Shown: in pieces, positions 1 through 5,041 of the stretch
How positions within the stretch are numbered: position 1 is the first letter of the stretch
Layout of the letters: every line of letters begins with the position of its first letter
NCBI GenBank assembly: GCA_038200385.1
Contig: JBBPYA010000302.1
Coordinates: 1 to 7,564, forward strand
Length of the DNA: 7,564 nt
DNA from: JBBPYA01 sp038200385
Lineage (GTDB): Bacteria; Actinomycetota; Actinomycetes; Mycobacteriales; Geodermatophilaceae
Direction of reading: 5' to 3'
Program-made: the position numbers and the translations under genes
Notes under the pieces: generated by a model
Told to the model about the DNA's origin: nothing
Seen by the model: only the letters and a program-made list of their open reading frames with translations
Database searches by the model: none

Positions 1-321
1 GAAGTCAGCCACCGACGTGGCGGCGCCGGAGCGGGCGGCGTACCGGAACGTGGACTCGCCGAAGCCGAGGGCGAGGATCTCGGCGGCGCCGGTCCCGCTG
101 TCGCGCAGCAGGTCCCGCCCGGTCAACCCCAGGTCCAGGGTGCCCTCCCCCACGTACACCGCGATGTCGCGGGGACGCAGGTAGAAGAACTCCACGTCGT
201 TGTCCGGGTCGGCATGGACCAGGTCCTTGGGGTCGCTGCGTTGCCGGTAGCCGGCCTCGGCCAGCATGAGGGCGGCGGGTTCGGCCAGCGAACCCTTGTT
301 CGGGACCGCGATGCGCAGCAT
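1..321 (-). CDS. hisG: ATP phosphoribosyltransferase, N-terminal part (cut by window edge)
   Basis: Catalyses the first, committed step of histidine synthesis: ATP plus PRPP gives N1-(5-phosphoribosyl)-ATP and pyrophosphate, in the cytoplasm. The first 107 residues are visible. They start MLRIAVPNKGSL, the typical HisG N-terminus, and carry the GEGTLDLGLTGRDLL segment (residues 58-72) of the periplasmic-binding-protein-like catalytic fold. The ATG is set by a strong AGGAGGA ribosome-binding site that overlaps the hisE stop codon; hisG starts 15 nt after that stop. The reading frame is open to the window edge. Whether this is the long form with a C-terminal regulatory ACT-like domain (about 280 residues, usual in actinobacteria) cannot be seen here. 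Being last in the rib-his chain, it is probably co-transcribed with hisE. Confidence 0.95.
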   Translation of the reverse strand, partial: MLRIAVPNKGSLAEPAALMLAEAGYRQRSDPKDLVHADPDNDVEFFYLRPRDIAVYVGEGTLDLGLTGRDLLRDSGTGAAEILALGFGESTFRYAARSGAATSVADF

Positions 322-331
322 GGACGGGTCT

Positions 332-338
332 TCCTCCT
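332..338 (-). promoter_or_regulatory. Ribosome-binding site of hisG
   Basis: AGGAGGA on the minus strand, with 11 nt between its GGAGG core and the hisG ATG at 321. It shares bases with the TAG stop of hisE. Unlike most junctions here, hisG therefore has its own strong site and does not rely on a stop/start overlap. Confidence 0.8.
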
Positions 339-612
339 ACAGGTGGGCGTACACGTCGGCCAGGGACAGGCCGCGGACCAGCATCAGGACCTGGATCCGG
401 TAGAGCAGCTGGCTGATCTCCTCCGCGGCCCGCTGCCCGCTCTCGTACTCCGCGGCCATCCAGGCCTCGGCGGCCTCCTCGACGACCTTCTTGCCGGCGG
501 CGTGGACGCCGGCGCGGACCGCCTCGACGGTGCCTGAACCCTCGGCGCCGGCGGCCACCTTGCCGGCCAGTTCGGCGAACAGCTCGTCGAAGCTCTTGGC
601 GGGTCCGGTCAC
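337..612 (-). CDS. hisE: Phosphoribosyl-ATP pyrophosphatase
   Basis: Second step of histidine synthesis: hydrolyses phosphoribosyl-ATP to phosphoribosyl-AMP and pyrophosphate, pulling the HisG reaction forward. It has 91 residues, normal for a stand-alone actinobacterial HisE, with no HisI domain fused. It is an all-alpha MazG-like protein. The motif GKKVVEEAAEAWMAAEYES (residues 40-58) and the EEISQLLYRIQVLM segment (64-77) hold the conserved acidic residues (Glu45, Glu46, Glu49, Glu64, Glu65) expected to bind Mg2+. The ending GLSLADVYAHL is also typical. The GTG start is chosen because it overlaps the ribH stop as GTGA and because MTGPAKSFDELFAEL fits the family N-terminus. The ribosome-binding site is weak, so translational coupling to ribH is likely. 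Confidence 0.95.
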   Translation of the reverse strand: MTGPAKSFDELFAELAGKVAAGAEGSGTVEAVRAGVHAAGKKVVEEAAEAWMAAEYESGQRAAEEISQLLYRIQVLMLVRGLSLADVYAHL

Positions 613-1085
613 GCCCGGCCGTCCAGGGTCTGCAGCACCAGCGCAGTGTCCAGCGCCGCAAGGGTCGCCGCCCAGCCCTTGTCCTCGGCGCTCCCGGGCA
701 GCCCGGCGCGGTCCCGTGCCTGCTCCACCGTGTCGCAGGTGAGTACCCCGTTGCCGACCGGCGTCGCCTCGTCCAGCGCGACGCGGGTCAACCCAGCGGT
801 CACCGACTGGCAGACGTAGTCGAAGTGCGGGGTGCCGCCGCGGACGACGACGCCGAGACAGACGATCGCGTCGTGCGACCGGGCCAGCCGCTGCGCGACC
901 ACCGCCAACTCCAGCGCTCCGGCGACCCGCCGGACGGTCACGTTCGCCCCGCACGCCCCGGCACACGCACGCGCCCGGGAGAGCAGGGCGTCGCTCAGCT
1001 CGCCGTGCCAGCGGCTGGCGACCACGCCGAGCCGCAACCCGGCGGCGTCGACGGTCTCGGCGCCGGGTGCCCCCTGACCGCTCAC
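609..1085 (-). CDS. ribH: 6,7-dimethyl-8-ribityllumazine synthase
   Basis: Penultimate step of riboflavin synthesis: condenses 5-amino-6-ribitylaminouracil with 3,4-dihydroxy-2-butanone 4-phosphate to form the lumazine that RibE uses. It has 158 residues, the normal length. Landmarks are SRWHGELSDALL (residues 24-35), whose Trp26 sits where the family stacks an aromatic residue on the substrate; VAGALELAVVAQRLA (54-68); RGGTPHFDYV (82-91) with catalytic His87; and DRAG...EDKGW (125-138). The usual GA(I/F)E(I/L)P motif has Ala61 in place of Pro. The GTG start overlaps the ribBA stop as GTGA, with a GAGG site 7 nt upstream. The family forms 60-mers or pentamers; which applies here cannot be told. 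Confidence 0.96.
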   Translation of the reverse strand: MSGQGAPGAETVDAAGLRLGVVASRWHGELSDALLSRARACAGACGANVTVRRVAGALELAVVAQRLARSHDAIVCLGVVVRGGTPHFDYVCQSVTAGLTRVALDEATPVGNGVLTCDTVEQARDRAGLPGSAEDKGWAATLAALDTALVLQTLDGRA

Positions 1086-2341
1086 CCGTCGACCTCGGGC
1101 AGGCCCTCGATGAGGTGGCCCATCCGGTCCCGCTTGGTGCGCAGGTACCCCACGTTGTCCGCGGTCACGTGCACCGGCAGCGGCTCCCGGCCGAGGACCC
1201 GCAGGCCATAGCCCTCGAGCCCGGCGCGCTTGGCCGGGTTGTTGGACAGCAATCGCATCGAGCGGACGCCGAGGTCGACCAGGATCTGGGCGCCGGTGCC
1301 GTAGTCCCGCGCGTCTGCGGGCAGTCCGAGCGACAGGTTGGCGTCGACGGTGTCCTGGCCGCCGTCCTGCAACTGGTAGGCCTGCAGCTTGTGCAGCAGC
1401 CCGATCCCCCGCCCCTCGTGCCCGCGCATGTAGAGCACCAGGCCGCGGCCCTCCGCGGCGACGGCCGCGAGCGCGGCGTCCAGCTGCGGGCCGCAGTCGC
1501 AGCGCATCGAGCCGAACACGTCGCCGGTGAGGCATTCCGAGTGCATCCGGAGCAGGACGTCCTCGCCGTCGCCGAGGTCGCCGTACAGCAGGGCGATGTG
1601 CTCCCGCTCGTCGTGGTCGCTGCGGAACCCGATCGCCCGGAAGTCGCCGTACCGGGTCGGGATCCGCGCCTCGGCGACCCGGTGCACCTGCTTCTCGGTG
1701 CGCCGCCGGTAGGCGATCAGGTCGGCGATCGTGATCAGCGTCAGGTCGTGCCGGACGGCGAAGTCGGCCAGCTCCTCCAGCCGGGCCATCTCCCCCGGGT
1801 TGCGCTCGCTGACGATCTCGCACAGCACCCCGGCCGGGCGGAGTCCTGCGAGCATCGCGAGGTCCACGGCCGCCTCGGTGTGCCCCGGCCGGCGCAGCAC
1901 CCCGCCCTCGCGGGCCCGCAGCGGGACCACGTGCCCGGGACGGGTCAGGTCGGCCGCCCCGGTGTCGGGGGCGGCGAGCAGCTGGATCGTGTAGGCCCGG
2001 TCGGCCGCGGAGATCCCGGTGCCGACGCCCTCCCGGGCGTCGACGGTGACGGTGTACGCCGTTCCGCGCTTGTCCTGGTTGGTGTGGAACATCGGGGGCA
2101 GGTCCAGCCGGTCGCAGTCCTGCTCGGTCAACGGCACGCACAGGTACCCGGAGGTGTAGCGGACCATGAACGCCACGAGCTCCGGAGTGGCCATCTCGGC
2201 GGCGAAGATGAGATCGCCCTCGTTCTCCCGGTCCTGGTCGTCGGCCACGACGACCGGGCGTCCGGCGGCGATGTCGGCGACAGCCTGCGCGATCGTGCCG
2301 CAGCCGCCTCGGCGCACGGGTTCGGCCTGCACCGCGCTCAC
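1082..2341 (-). CDS. ribBA: Bifunctional 3,4-dihydroxy-2-butanone 4-phosphate synthase / GTP cyclohydrolase II
   Basis: Supplies both halves of riboflavin. The N-terminal RibB domain (about residues 12-209) turns ribulose 5-phosphate into 3,4-dihydroxy-2-butanone 4-phosphate and formate. It shows DDQDRENEGDL (34-44), RYTSGYLCVPL (61-71) and the GHTEA motif with His154 and Glu156. The C-terminal RibA domain (about 210-410) opens GTP to the pyrimidine precursor. It has zinc ligands Cys270, Cys281 and Cys283 in HSECLTGD..MRCDCG, GRGIGL (310-315), Asp343/Arg345, and Tyr322 at the position of E. coli RibA Tyr105, which points to ordinary cyclohydrolase II chemistry. Both active sites look intact. 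The total is 419 residues. The GTG start is chosen from its GTGA overlap with the ribE stop; an upstream in-frame start would run into ribE. Confidence 0.96.
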   Translation of the reverse strand: MSAVQAEPVRRGGCGTIAQAVADIAAGRPVVVADDQDRENEGDLIFAAEMATPELVAFMVRYTSGYLCVPLTEQDCDRLDLPPMFHTNQDKRGTAYTVTVDAREGVGTGISAADRAYTIQLLAAPDTGAADLTRPGHVVPLRAREGGVLRRPGHTEAAVDLAMLAGLRPAGVLCEIVSERNPGEMARLEELADFAVRHDLTLITIADLIAYRRRTEKQVHRVAEARIPTRYGDFRAIGFRSDHDEREHIALLYGDLGDGEDVLLRMHSECLTGDVFGSMRCDCGPQLDAALAAVAAEGRGLVLYMRGHEGRGIGLLHKLQAYQLQDGGQDTVDANLSLGLPADARDYGTGAQILVDLGVRSMRLLSNNPAKRAGLEGYGLRVLGREPLPVHVTADNVGYLRTKRDRMGHLIEGLPEVDG

Positions 2342-2955
2342 CGGTCCCCACCCGGTCCGGCCTCGGCCCGCGCGTCCAGCAGTCGCTCGACGTACTTGGC
2401 GATGACGTCCACCTCCAGGTTGACCGGCTGCCCGGGCGCGCGGCTGCCCAATGTGGTGCGCGCGAGCGTCGTCGGGATCAGGCTGACCTCGAACCAATCC
2501 GGTCCGAGCGCGCTGACCGTCAGCGAGACCCCGTCGACGGTGATCGAGCCCTTGCTGACGACGTAGCGCGCCAGCGCCACCGGCAGGGCGAGCCGCACCA
2601 CCTCCCAGTGGCTGCCCGGGGTCCGGGACAGCACGGTGGCGACCCCGTCGACATGCCCCTGCACGACGTGCCCGCCGAGGCGGGTCTGGGCGGTGACGGC
2701 GCGTTCGAGGTTCACCGGATCACCGGTGTCCAGTGCCCCGAGGGTTGAGCGGGCCAGCGTTTCGGCCATCACGTCGGCGGTGAACGCCGCCGACTGCACG
2801 TCCACCACGGTCAGGCAGACGCCGTTGACCGCGATCGAGTCCCCGGCCACGGTGCCGGGGCTGACCAGCTCACCCCGGACGGTGAGCCGGGCCGCCTCGG
2901 CCAGATCCTCGCGCCCGGTCAGGGTGCCCAGCTCCTCGACGATGCCGGTGAACAT
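2338..2955 (-). CDS. ribE: Riboflavin synthase, alpha chain
   Basis: Last step of the pathway: dismutates two 6,7-dimethyl-8-ribityllumazine molecules into riboflavin and the ribitylaminouracil that RibH reuses. It has 205 residues with two homologous lumazine-binding barrels. The N-terminus MFTGIVEELG is diagnostic. GDSIAVNGVCLTV (residues 38-50) in barrel one is mirrored by KGSITVDGVSLTV (135-147) in barrel two, with GGHVVQGHVDG (94-104) at the join. The C-terminal helix near VIAKYVERLL (184-193) is where family members trimerise. The ATG overlaps the ribD stop by one base (TGATG), and a GGAGG site lies 8 nt upstream. The gene is called ribE in E. coli-style naming and ribC in some actinobacteria. 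Confidence 0.97.
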   Translation of the reverse strand: MFTGIVEELGTLTGREDLAEAARLTVRGELVSPGTVAGDSIAVNGVCLTVVDVQSAAFTADVMAETLARSTLGALDTGDPVNLERAVTAQTRLGGHVVQGHVDGVATVLSRTPGSHWEVVRLALPVALARYVVSKGSITVDGVSLTVSALGPDWFEVSLIPTTLARTTLGSRAPGQPVNLEVDVIAKYVERLLDARAEAGPGGDR

Positions 2956-4004
2956 CAGGCCTCCCTCCGGGGTGTCGCGGTCAGCCGGAGGTCCGAGCCC
3001 AGGACGACGACGTCCTCCACGTCCAACCGCAGCGCGTCCCCGATCGAATGCATTCCGGCCGGCCCGAGCGCGGCCGGTCCCTCGCCGAGCAGCGCGGGGG
3101 CCAGGTAGGCCACGACCAGGTCGACCAGGCCGGCAGCGACGAAGGCGCCGGCCAGGGTGGGGCCGCCCTCGAGGAGTACCGAGCGCAGCCCCCGGTCGTG
3201 CAGATCCTTGAGCGCCAGCACCGGGTCGGCGCTGTCGAGCAGGATCGTCGGCGCGCAGGCGTCCCGGACCCGGGCCGTGGGCGGTGTCCGGCGGCGCCGG
3301 TCCAGCACCACCCGTACCGGCTGGCGGGCTGCCACCGCCCCGTCCGCGCCCCGGGTGGTCAGCTGCGGGTCGTCGGTGAGCACGGTGCCGGAGCCGACGA
3401 GTACCGCGTCCACCTCGTCGCGCAGCCGGTGGACGTCGGCCCGGGCCTGCGGACCGGTGATCCACCGGCTGCTGCCGTCGGCGGCGGCCACCCGGCCGTC
3501 CAGGGTGGCGGCGTACTTCCACGTCACGTGCGGGCGCCCGGTGCGGGCCGCGGCAAGCCAGGCCCGCAGCGCGCCGCGGGCCACCTCCGCCGCCAGCAGA
3601 CCCGCCTCGACCTCGACGCCGTGCGCGGCCAGTTCACGGCCGCCGCCGCCGGCCAGCGCCGTCGGGTCGGCGACGGCAAAGACCACGCAGGCCACGCCGG
3701 CCGTCCGCAGCGCCAGCGTGCACGGGCCGGTCCGGCCGGTGTGCGCGCAGGGTTCCAGGGTGCTCAGCACCGTCCCGCCCGCAGCGCGGGTGCCGGCACC
3801 GCGCAGGGCCTCGATCTCCGCGTGCGGACCACCGGCCGGTGCGGTGGCGCCCTCGCCGACCACGGCGCCGTCCCGGTCCAGCACGACGGCACCGACCGGG
3901 GGGTTCGGACTGGTCCGGCCTAGCGCGCCGCGGGCCAGTTCCACGGCCCGCCGCATCGCGGCCTCGAGCACGGGACGGGTTGGGGGCACGTCGCTGCTGG
4001 ACAT
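2955..4004 (-). CDS. ribD: Bifunctional diaminohydroxyphosphoribosylaminopyrimidine deaminase / 5-amino-6-(5-phosphoribosylamino)uracil reductase
   Basis: Second and third steps of riboflavin synthesis: zinc-dependent deamination of the pyrimidine made by RibA, then NADPH-dependent reduction of the ribosyl side chain. It has 349 residues, the usual length. The N-terminal cytidine-deaminase-like domain (about 12-150) has TSPNPPVGAVV (31-41), zinc ligand His61 and catalytic Glu63 in PHAE, and zinc ligands Cys86 and Cys95 in EPCAHTGRTGPC. The C-terminal DHFR-like reductase has TWKYAATLDGR (161-171), VLVGSGTVLTDDP (201-213) and the LLEGGPTLAGAF segment (277-288). One oddity is that the family's GxGxHxxxGxPHAE has Thr54 instead of His. 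It is the first gene behind the FMN riboswitch; the ATG at 4004 has a strong AGGAGGG site. Confidence 0.97.
   Translation of the reverse strand: MSSSDVPPTRPVLEAAMRRAVELARGALGRTSPNPPVGAVVLDRDGAVVGEGATAPAGGPHAEIEALRGAGTRAAGGTVLSTLEPCAHTGRTGPCTLALRTAGVACVVFAVADPTALAGGGGRELAAHGVEVEAGLLAAEVARGALRAWLAAARTGRPHVTWKYAATLDGRVAAADGSSRWITGPQARADVHRLRDEVDAVLVGSGTVLTDDPQLTTRGADGAVAARQPVRVVLDRRRRTPPTARVRDACAPTILLDSADPVLALKDLHDRGLRSVLLEGGPTLAGAFVAAGLVDLVVAYLAPALLGEGPAALGPAGMHSIGDALRLDVEDVVVLGSDLRLTATPRREA
2960..2968 (-). promoter_or_regulatory. Ribosome-binding site of ribE
   Basis: GGAGGGAGG on the minus strand, inside the end of ribD. The upstream GGAGG copy is 8 nt from the ribE ATG, which supports the MFTGIVEE start. 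The downstream copy, at 4 nt, is too close to be the main site. Confidence 0.7.
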
Positions 4005-4013
4005 CTGCCGCCG

Positions 4014-4020
4014 CCCTCCT
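4014..4020 (-). promoter_or_regulatory. Ribosome-binding site of ribD
   Basis: AGGAGGG on the minus strand, about 9 nt from the ribD ATG. It lies in the loop of a possible 6-bp stem formed by CCGCCG (4036-4041) and CGGCGG (4008-4013). It is therefore a candidate target for riboswitch-controlled access of the ribosome, which is an inference from base pairing by eye. Confidence 0.75.
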
Positions 4021-4074
4021 CCAGCCCGGTGCGCACGGCGGGGTCAGCGACGGGCCGGCCCAGGCCGGACCGCA
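4021..4074 (-). other. Leader between FMN riboswitch and ribD
   Basis: Untranslated RNA linking the aptamer to the ribD ribosome-binding site. It holds a GC hairpin at 4053-4071 (5-bp CCGGC/GCCGG core, 4-nt loop, two more pairs across a bulge) and an 8-nt palindrome GTGCGCAC at 4029-4036. No U-run follows either, so no classical intrinsic terminator is seen. With the riboswitch and promoter region, this accounts for the whole 304-nt gap between rpe and ribD. Confidence 0.6.
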
Positions 4075-4260
4075 CGGCTCCTCCCATCCGGACTTGGCGC
4101 CGCCGCCTCCGGTCGGGAGGCCGCGACGCTCACCGTCGGTTCCGGAATTGCACCGGATCAGCCGTCCGCTGGCGGCGGACGGTTCGCGGACTGTGCCGGA
4201 CCAGGCAGACCTGGCCGGGCATTCACCGCCGGTTCGGACTTTCACCGACCCCGGAGCGCG
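4075..4260 (-). promoter_or_regulatory. FMN riboswitch (RFN element)
   Basis: Binds flavin mononucleotide in the nascent mRNA and switches off riboflavin genes when FMN is plentiful. On the minus strand I see the conserved blocks in order: the 5' P1 arm GCTCC (4253-4257); GTCGGTGAAAGTCCGAACC then GGCGGTGA; CAGTCCGCGAACC; a perfect 8-bp variable hairpin (arms 4162-4169 and 4175-4182); GATCCGGTGCAATTCCGGAA; CCGACGGTGA; and AAGTCCGGATGGGAGGAGC, whose GGAGC (4077-4081) closes P1. Two extra long hairpins extend the pseudo-symmetric GGCGGTGA...AGTCCG and GACGGTGA...AGTCCGG loops (4194-4221 and 4097-4129). Its place 71 nt before ribD makes the target clear. With no U-run downstream, translational control is more likely than termination; that is inference. 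Confidence 0.96.
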
Positions 4261-4283
4261 CGTTTCAAGTGCTTTGCCAGCCG

Positions 4284-4312
4284 ATTCTCGCACGGCCGGG
4301 GCAACGGGTCAG
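4284..4312 (-). promoter_or_regulatory. Candidate promoter for the rib-his genes
   Basis: On the minus strand, CTGACC (4307-4312; TGAC matches the core of TTGACA) is followed after exactly 17 nt by GAGAAT (4284-4289; four of six bases match TATAAT). Transcription would begin near 4277, about 20 nt before the riboswitch P1 helix, which is where an aptamer-led transcript should start. The -35 box overlaps the rpe stop codon. Matches of four in six occur often by chance, so this rests mainly on position and spacing. Read-through from rpe is the alternative. Confidence 0.4.
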
Positions 4313-4983
4313 CGGGCGGCAGCTGCGGCCCTTACCGCGGTAGCCCGCAGCGCCGCGACGGCGCTGGCCGGATCCTTCGCGCCGTACACCGCGGAACCGG
4401 CGACGAACACGTCGGCGCCGGCGGCGGCGGCCTGCTCGATCGTGTCGGCGTTCACCCCGCCGTCGACCTCGACGAAGAGGGTCAGGTGCCCGGACTCGAC
4501 GAGGTCGCGGGCCTTGCGCACCTTCGGCAGCACCTCGGCGATGAACTCCTGACCGCCGAAGCCGGGCTCGACGGTCATCACCAGCAGCGTGTCGAACTCG
4601 CGCAGCACGTCCAGGTACGGCTCCAGTGGGGTCCCCGGCTTGATCGCGAGCCCGGCCAACGCCCCCGCCGAGCGCAGCGCGCGGGCCACCTGCACGCAGT
4701 CACCGGCCGCCTCGGCGTGGAAGCTCACGTTGCGCGCGCCGGCTTCGGCGTACGGCGGCGCCCAGCGGTCGGGGTCATCGATCATCAGGTGGCAGTCCAG
4801 CGGGATCCGGGTCGAGGCCAGCAGGCTCTGCACCACCGGCAGCCCGAGGGTGAGGTTCGGCACGAAGTGCGCGTCCATCACGTCCACGTGCAGCCAGTCC
4901 GCGCCGCTCACGGCGGCGGCCTCCTCACCCAGCCGGGCGAAGTCGGCGGACAGGATGCTGGGCGCGATCATGGGGGCCGGCAC
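4309..4983 (-). CDS. rpe: Ribulose-phosphate 3-epimerase
   Basis: Interconverts D-ribulose 5-phosphate and D-xylulose 5-phosphate in the pentose phosphate pathway, in a TIM-barrel fold. Counting from the internal ATG at 4971 (220 residues), the protein begins MIAPSILSADF and carries metal ligands and catalytic residues His28 and Asp30 (LHVDVMD), His61 (DCHLMI) and Asp170 (VEVDGGVN). It also has KPGTP (111-115), the VEPGFGGQ phosphate-binding loop (134-141) and GSAVYG (192-197). The usual VMDGHFVPN motif has Ala34 for Gly. The start is uncertain: I prefer the GTG at 4983 (adds VPAP, 224 residues) because a TACAGT box lies 7 nt before it and neither start has a ribosome-binding site. Ribulose 5-phosphate is also the RibB substrate, which may explain the neighbourhood. 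Confidence 0.95.
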   Translation of the reverse strand: MPAPMIAPSILSADFARLGEEAAAVSGADWLHVDVMDAHFVPNLTLGLPVVQSLLASTRIPLDCHLMIDDPDRWAPPYAEAGARNVSFHAEAAGDCVQVARALRSAGALAGLAIKPGTPLEPYLDVLREFDTLLVMTVEPGFGGQEFIAEVLPKVRKARDLVESGHLTLFVEVDGGVNADTIEQAAAAGADVFVAGSAVYGAKDPASAVAALRATAVRAAAAAR

Positions 4984-5041
4984 GCGCGTGACTGTACGAC
5001 GGCCCGCCCGCCCGACGGCGACGTGTCGCGACGTCGCGCGG
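4984..5041 (-). promoter_or_regulatory. rsmB-rpe spacer with possible rpe promoter
   Basis: This is the only sizeable gap in the window besides the riboswitch leader. On the minus strand TACAGT (4991-4996) fits the actinobacterial TANNNT -10 box and ends 7 nt before a GTG in the rpe frame, the spacing expected for a leaderless mRNA. No good -35 box is seen 17-18 nt upstream. The spacer also holds the 12-bp perfect palindrome CGCGACGTCGCG (5027-5038) and, reaching into the start codon, the 10-bp palindrome CACGCGCGTG (4981-4990). Either could be chance in such GC-rich DNA. Confidence 0.4.

Noticed and set aside
337..612. HisE as a generic MazG-type nucleotide pyrophosphatase
   Set aside because: Length, the GKKVVEEAAEAW motif, the GLSLADVY ending and adjacency to hisG all point to HisE.
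2342..2497. Upstream start for ribBA giving 471 residues
   Set aside because: The added segment lies wholly inside ribE and reads as low-complexity Arg/Gly sequence with no RibB similarity; the GTGA overlap gives a better start.
4053..4071. GC hairpin after the riboswitch as an intrinsic terminator
   Set aside because: The core is only 5 bp and no U-run follows; it was kept only as leader structure.
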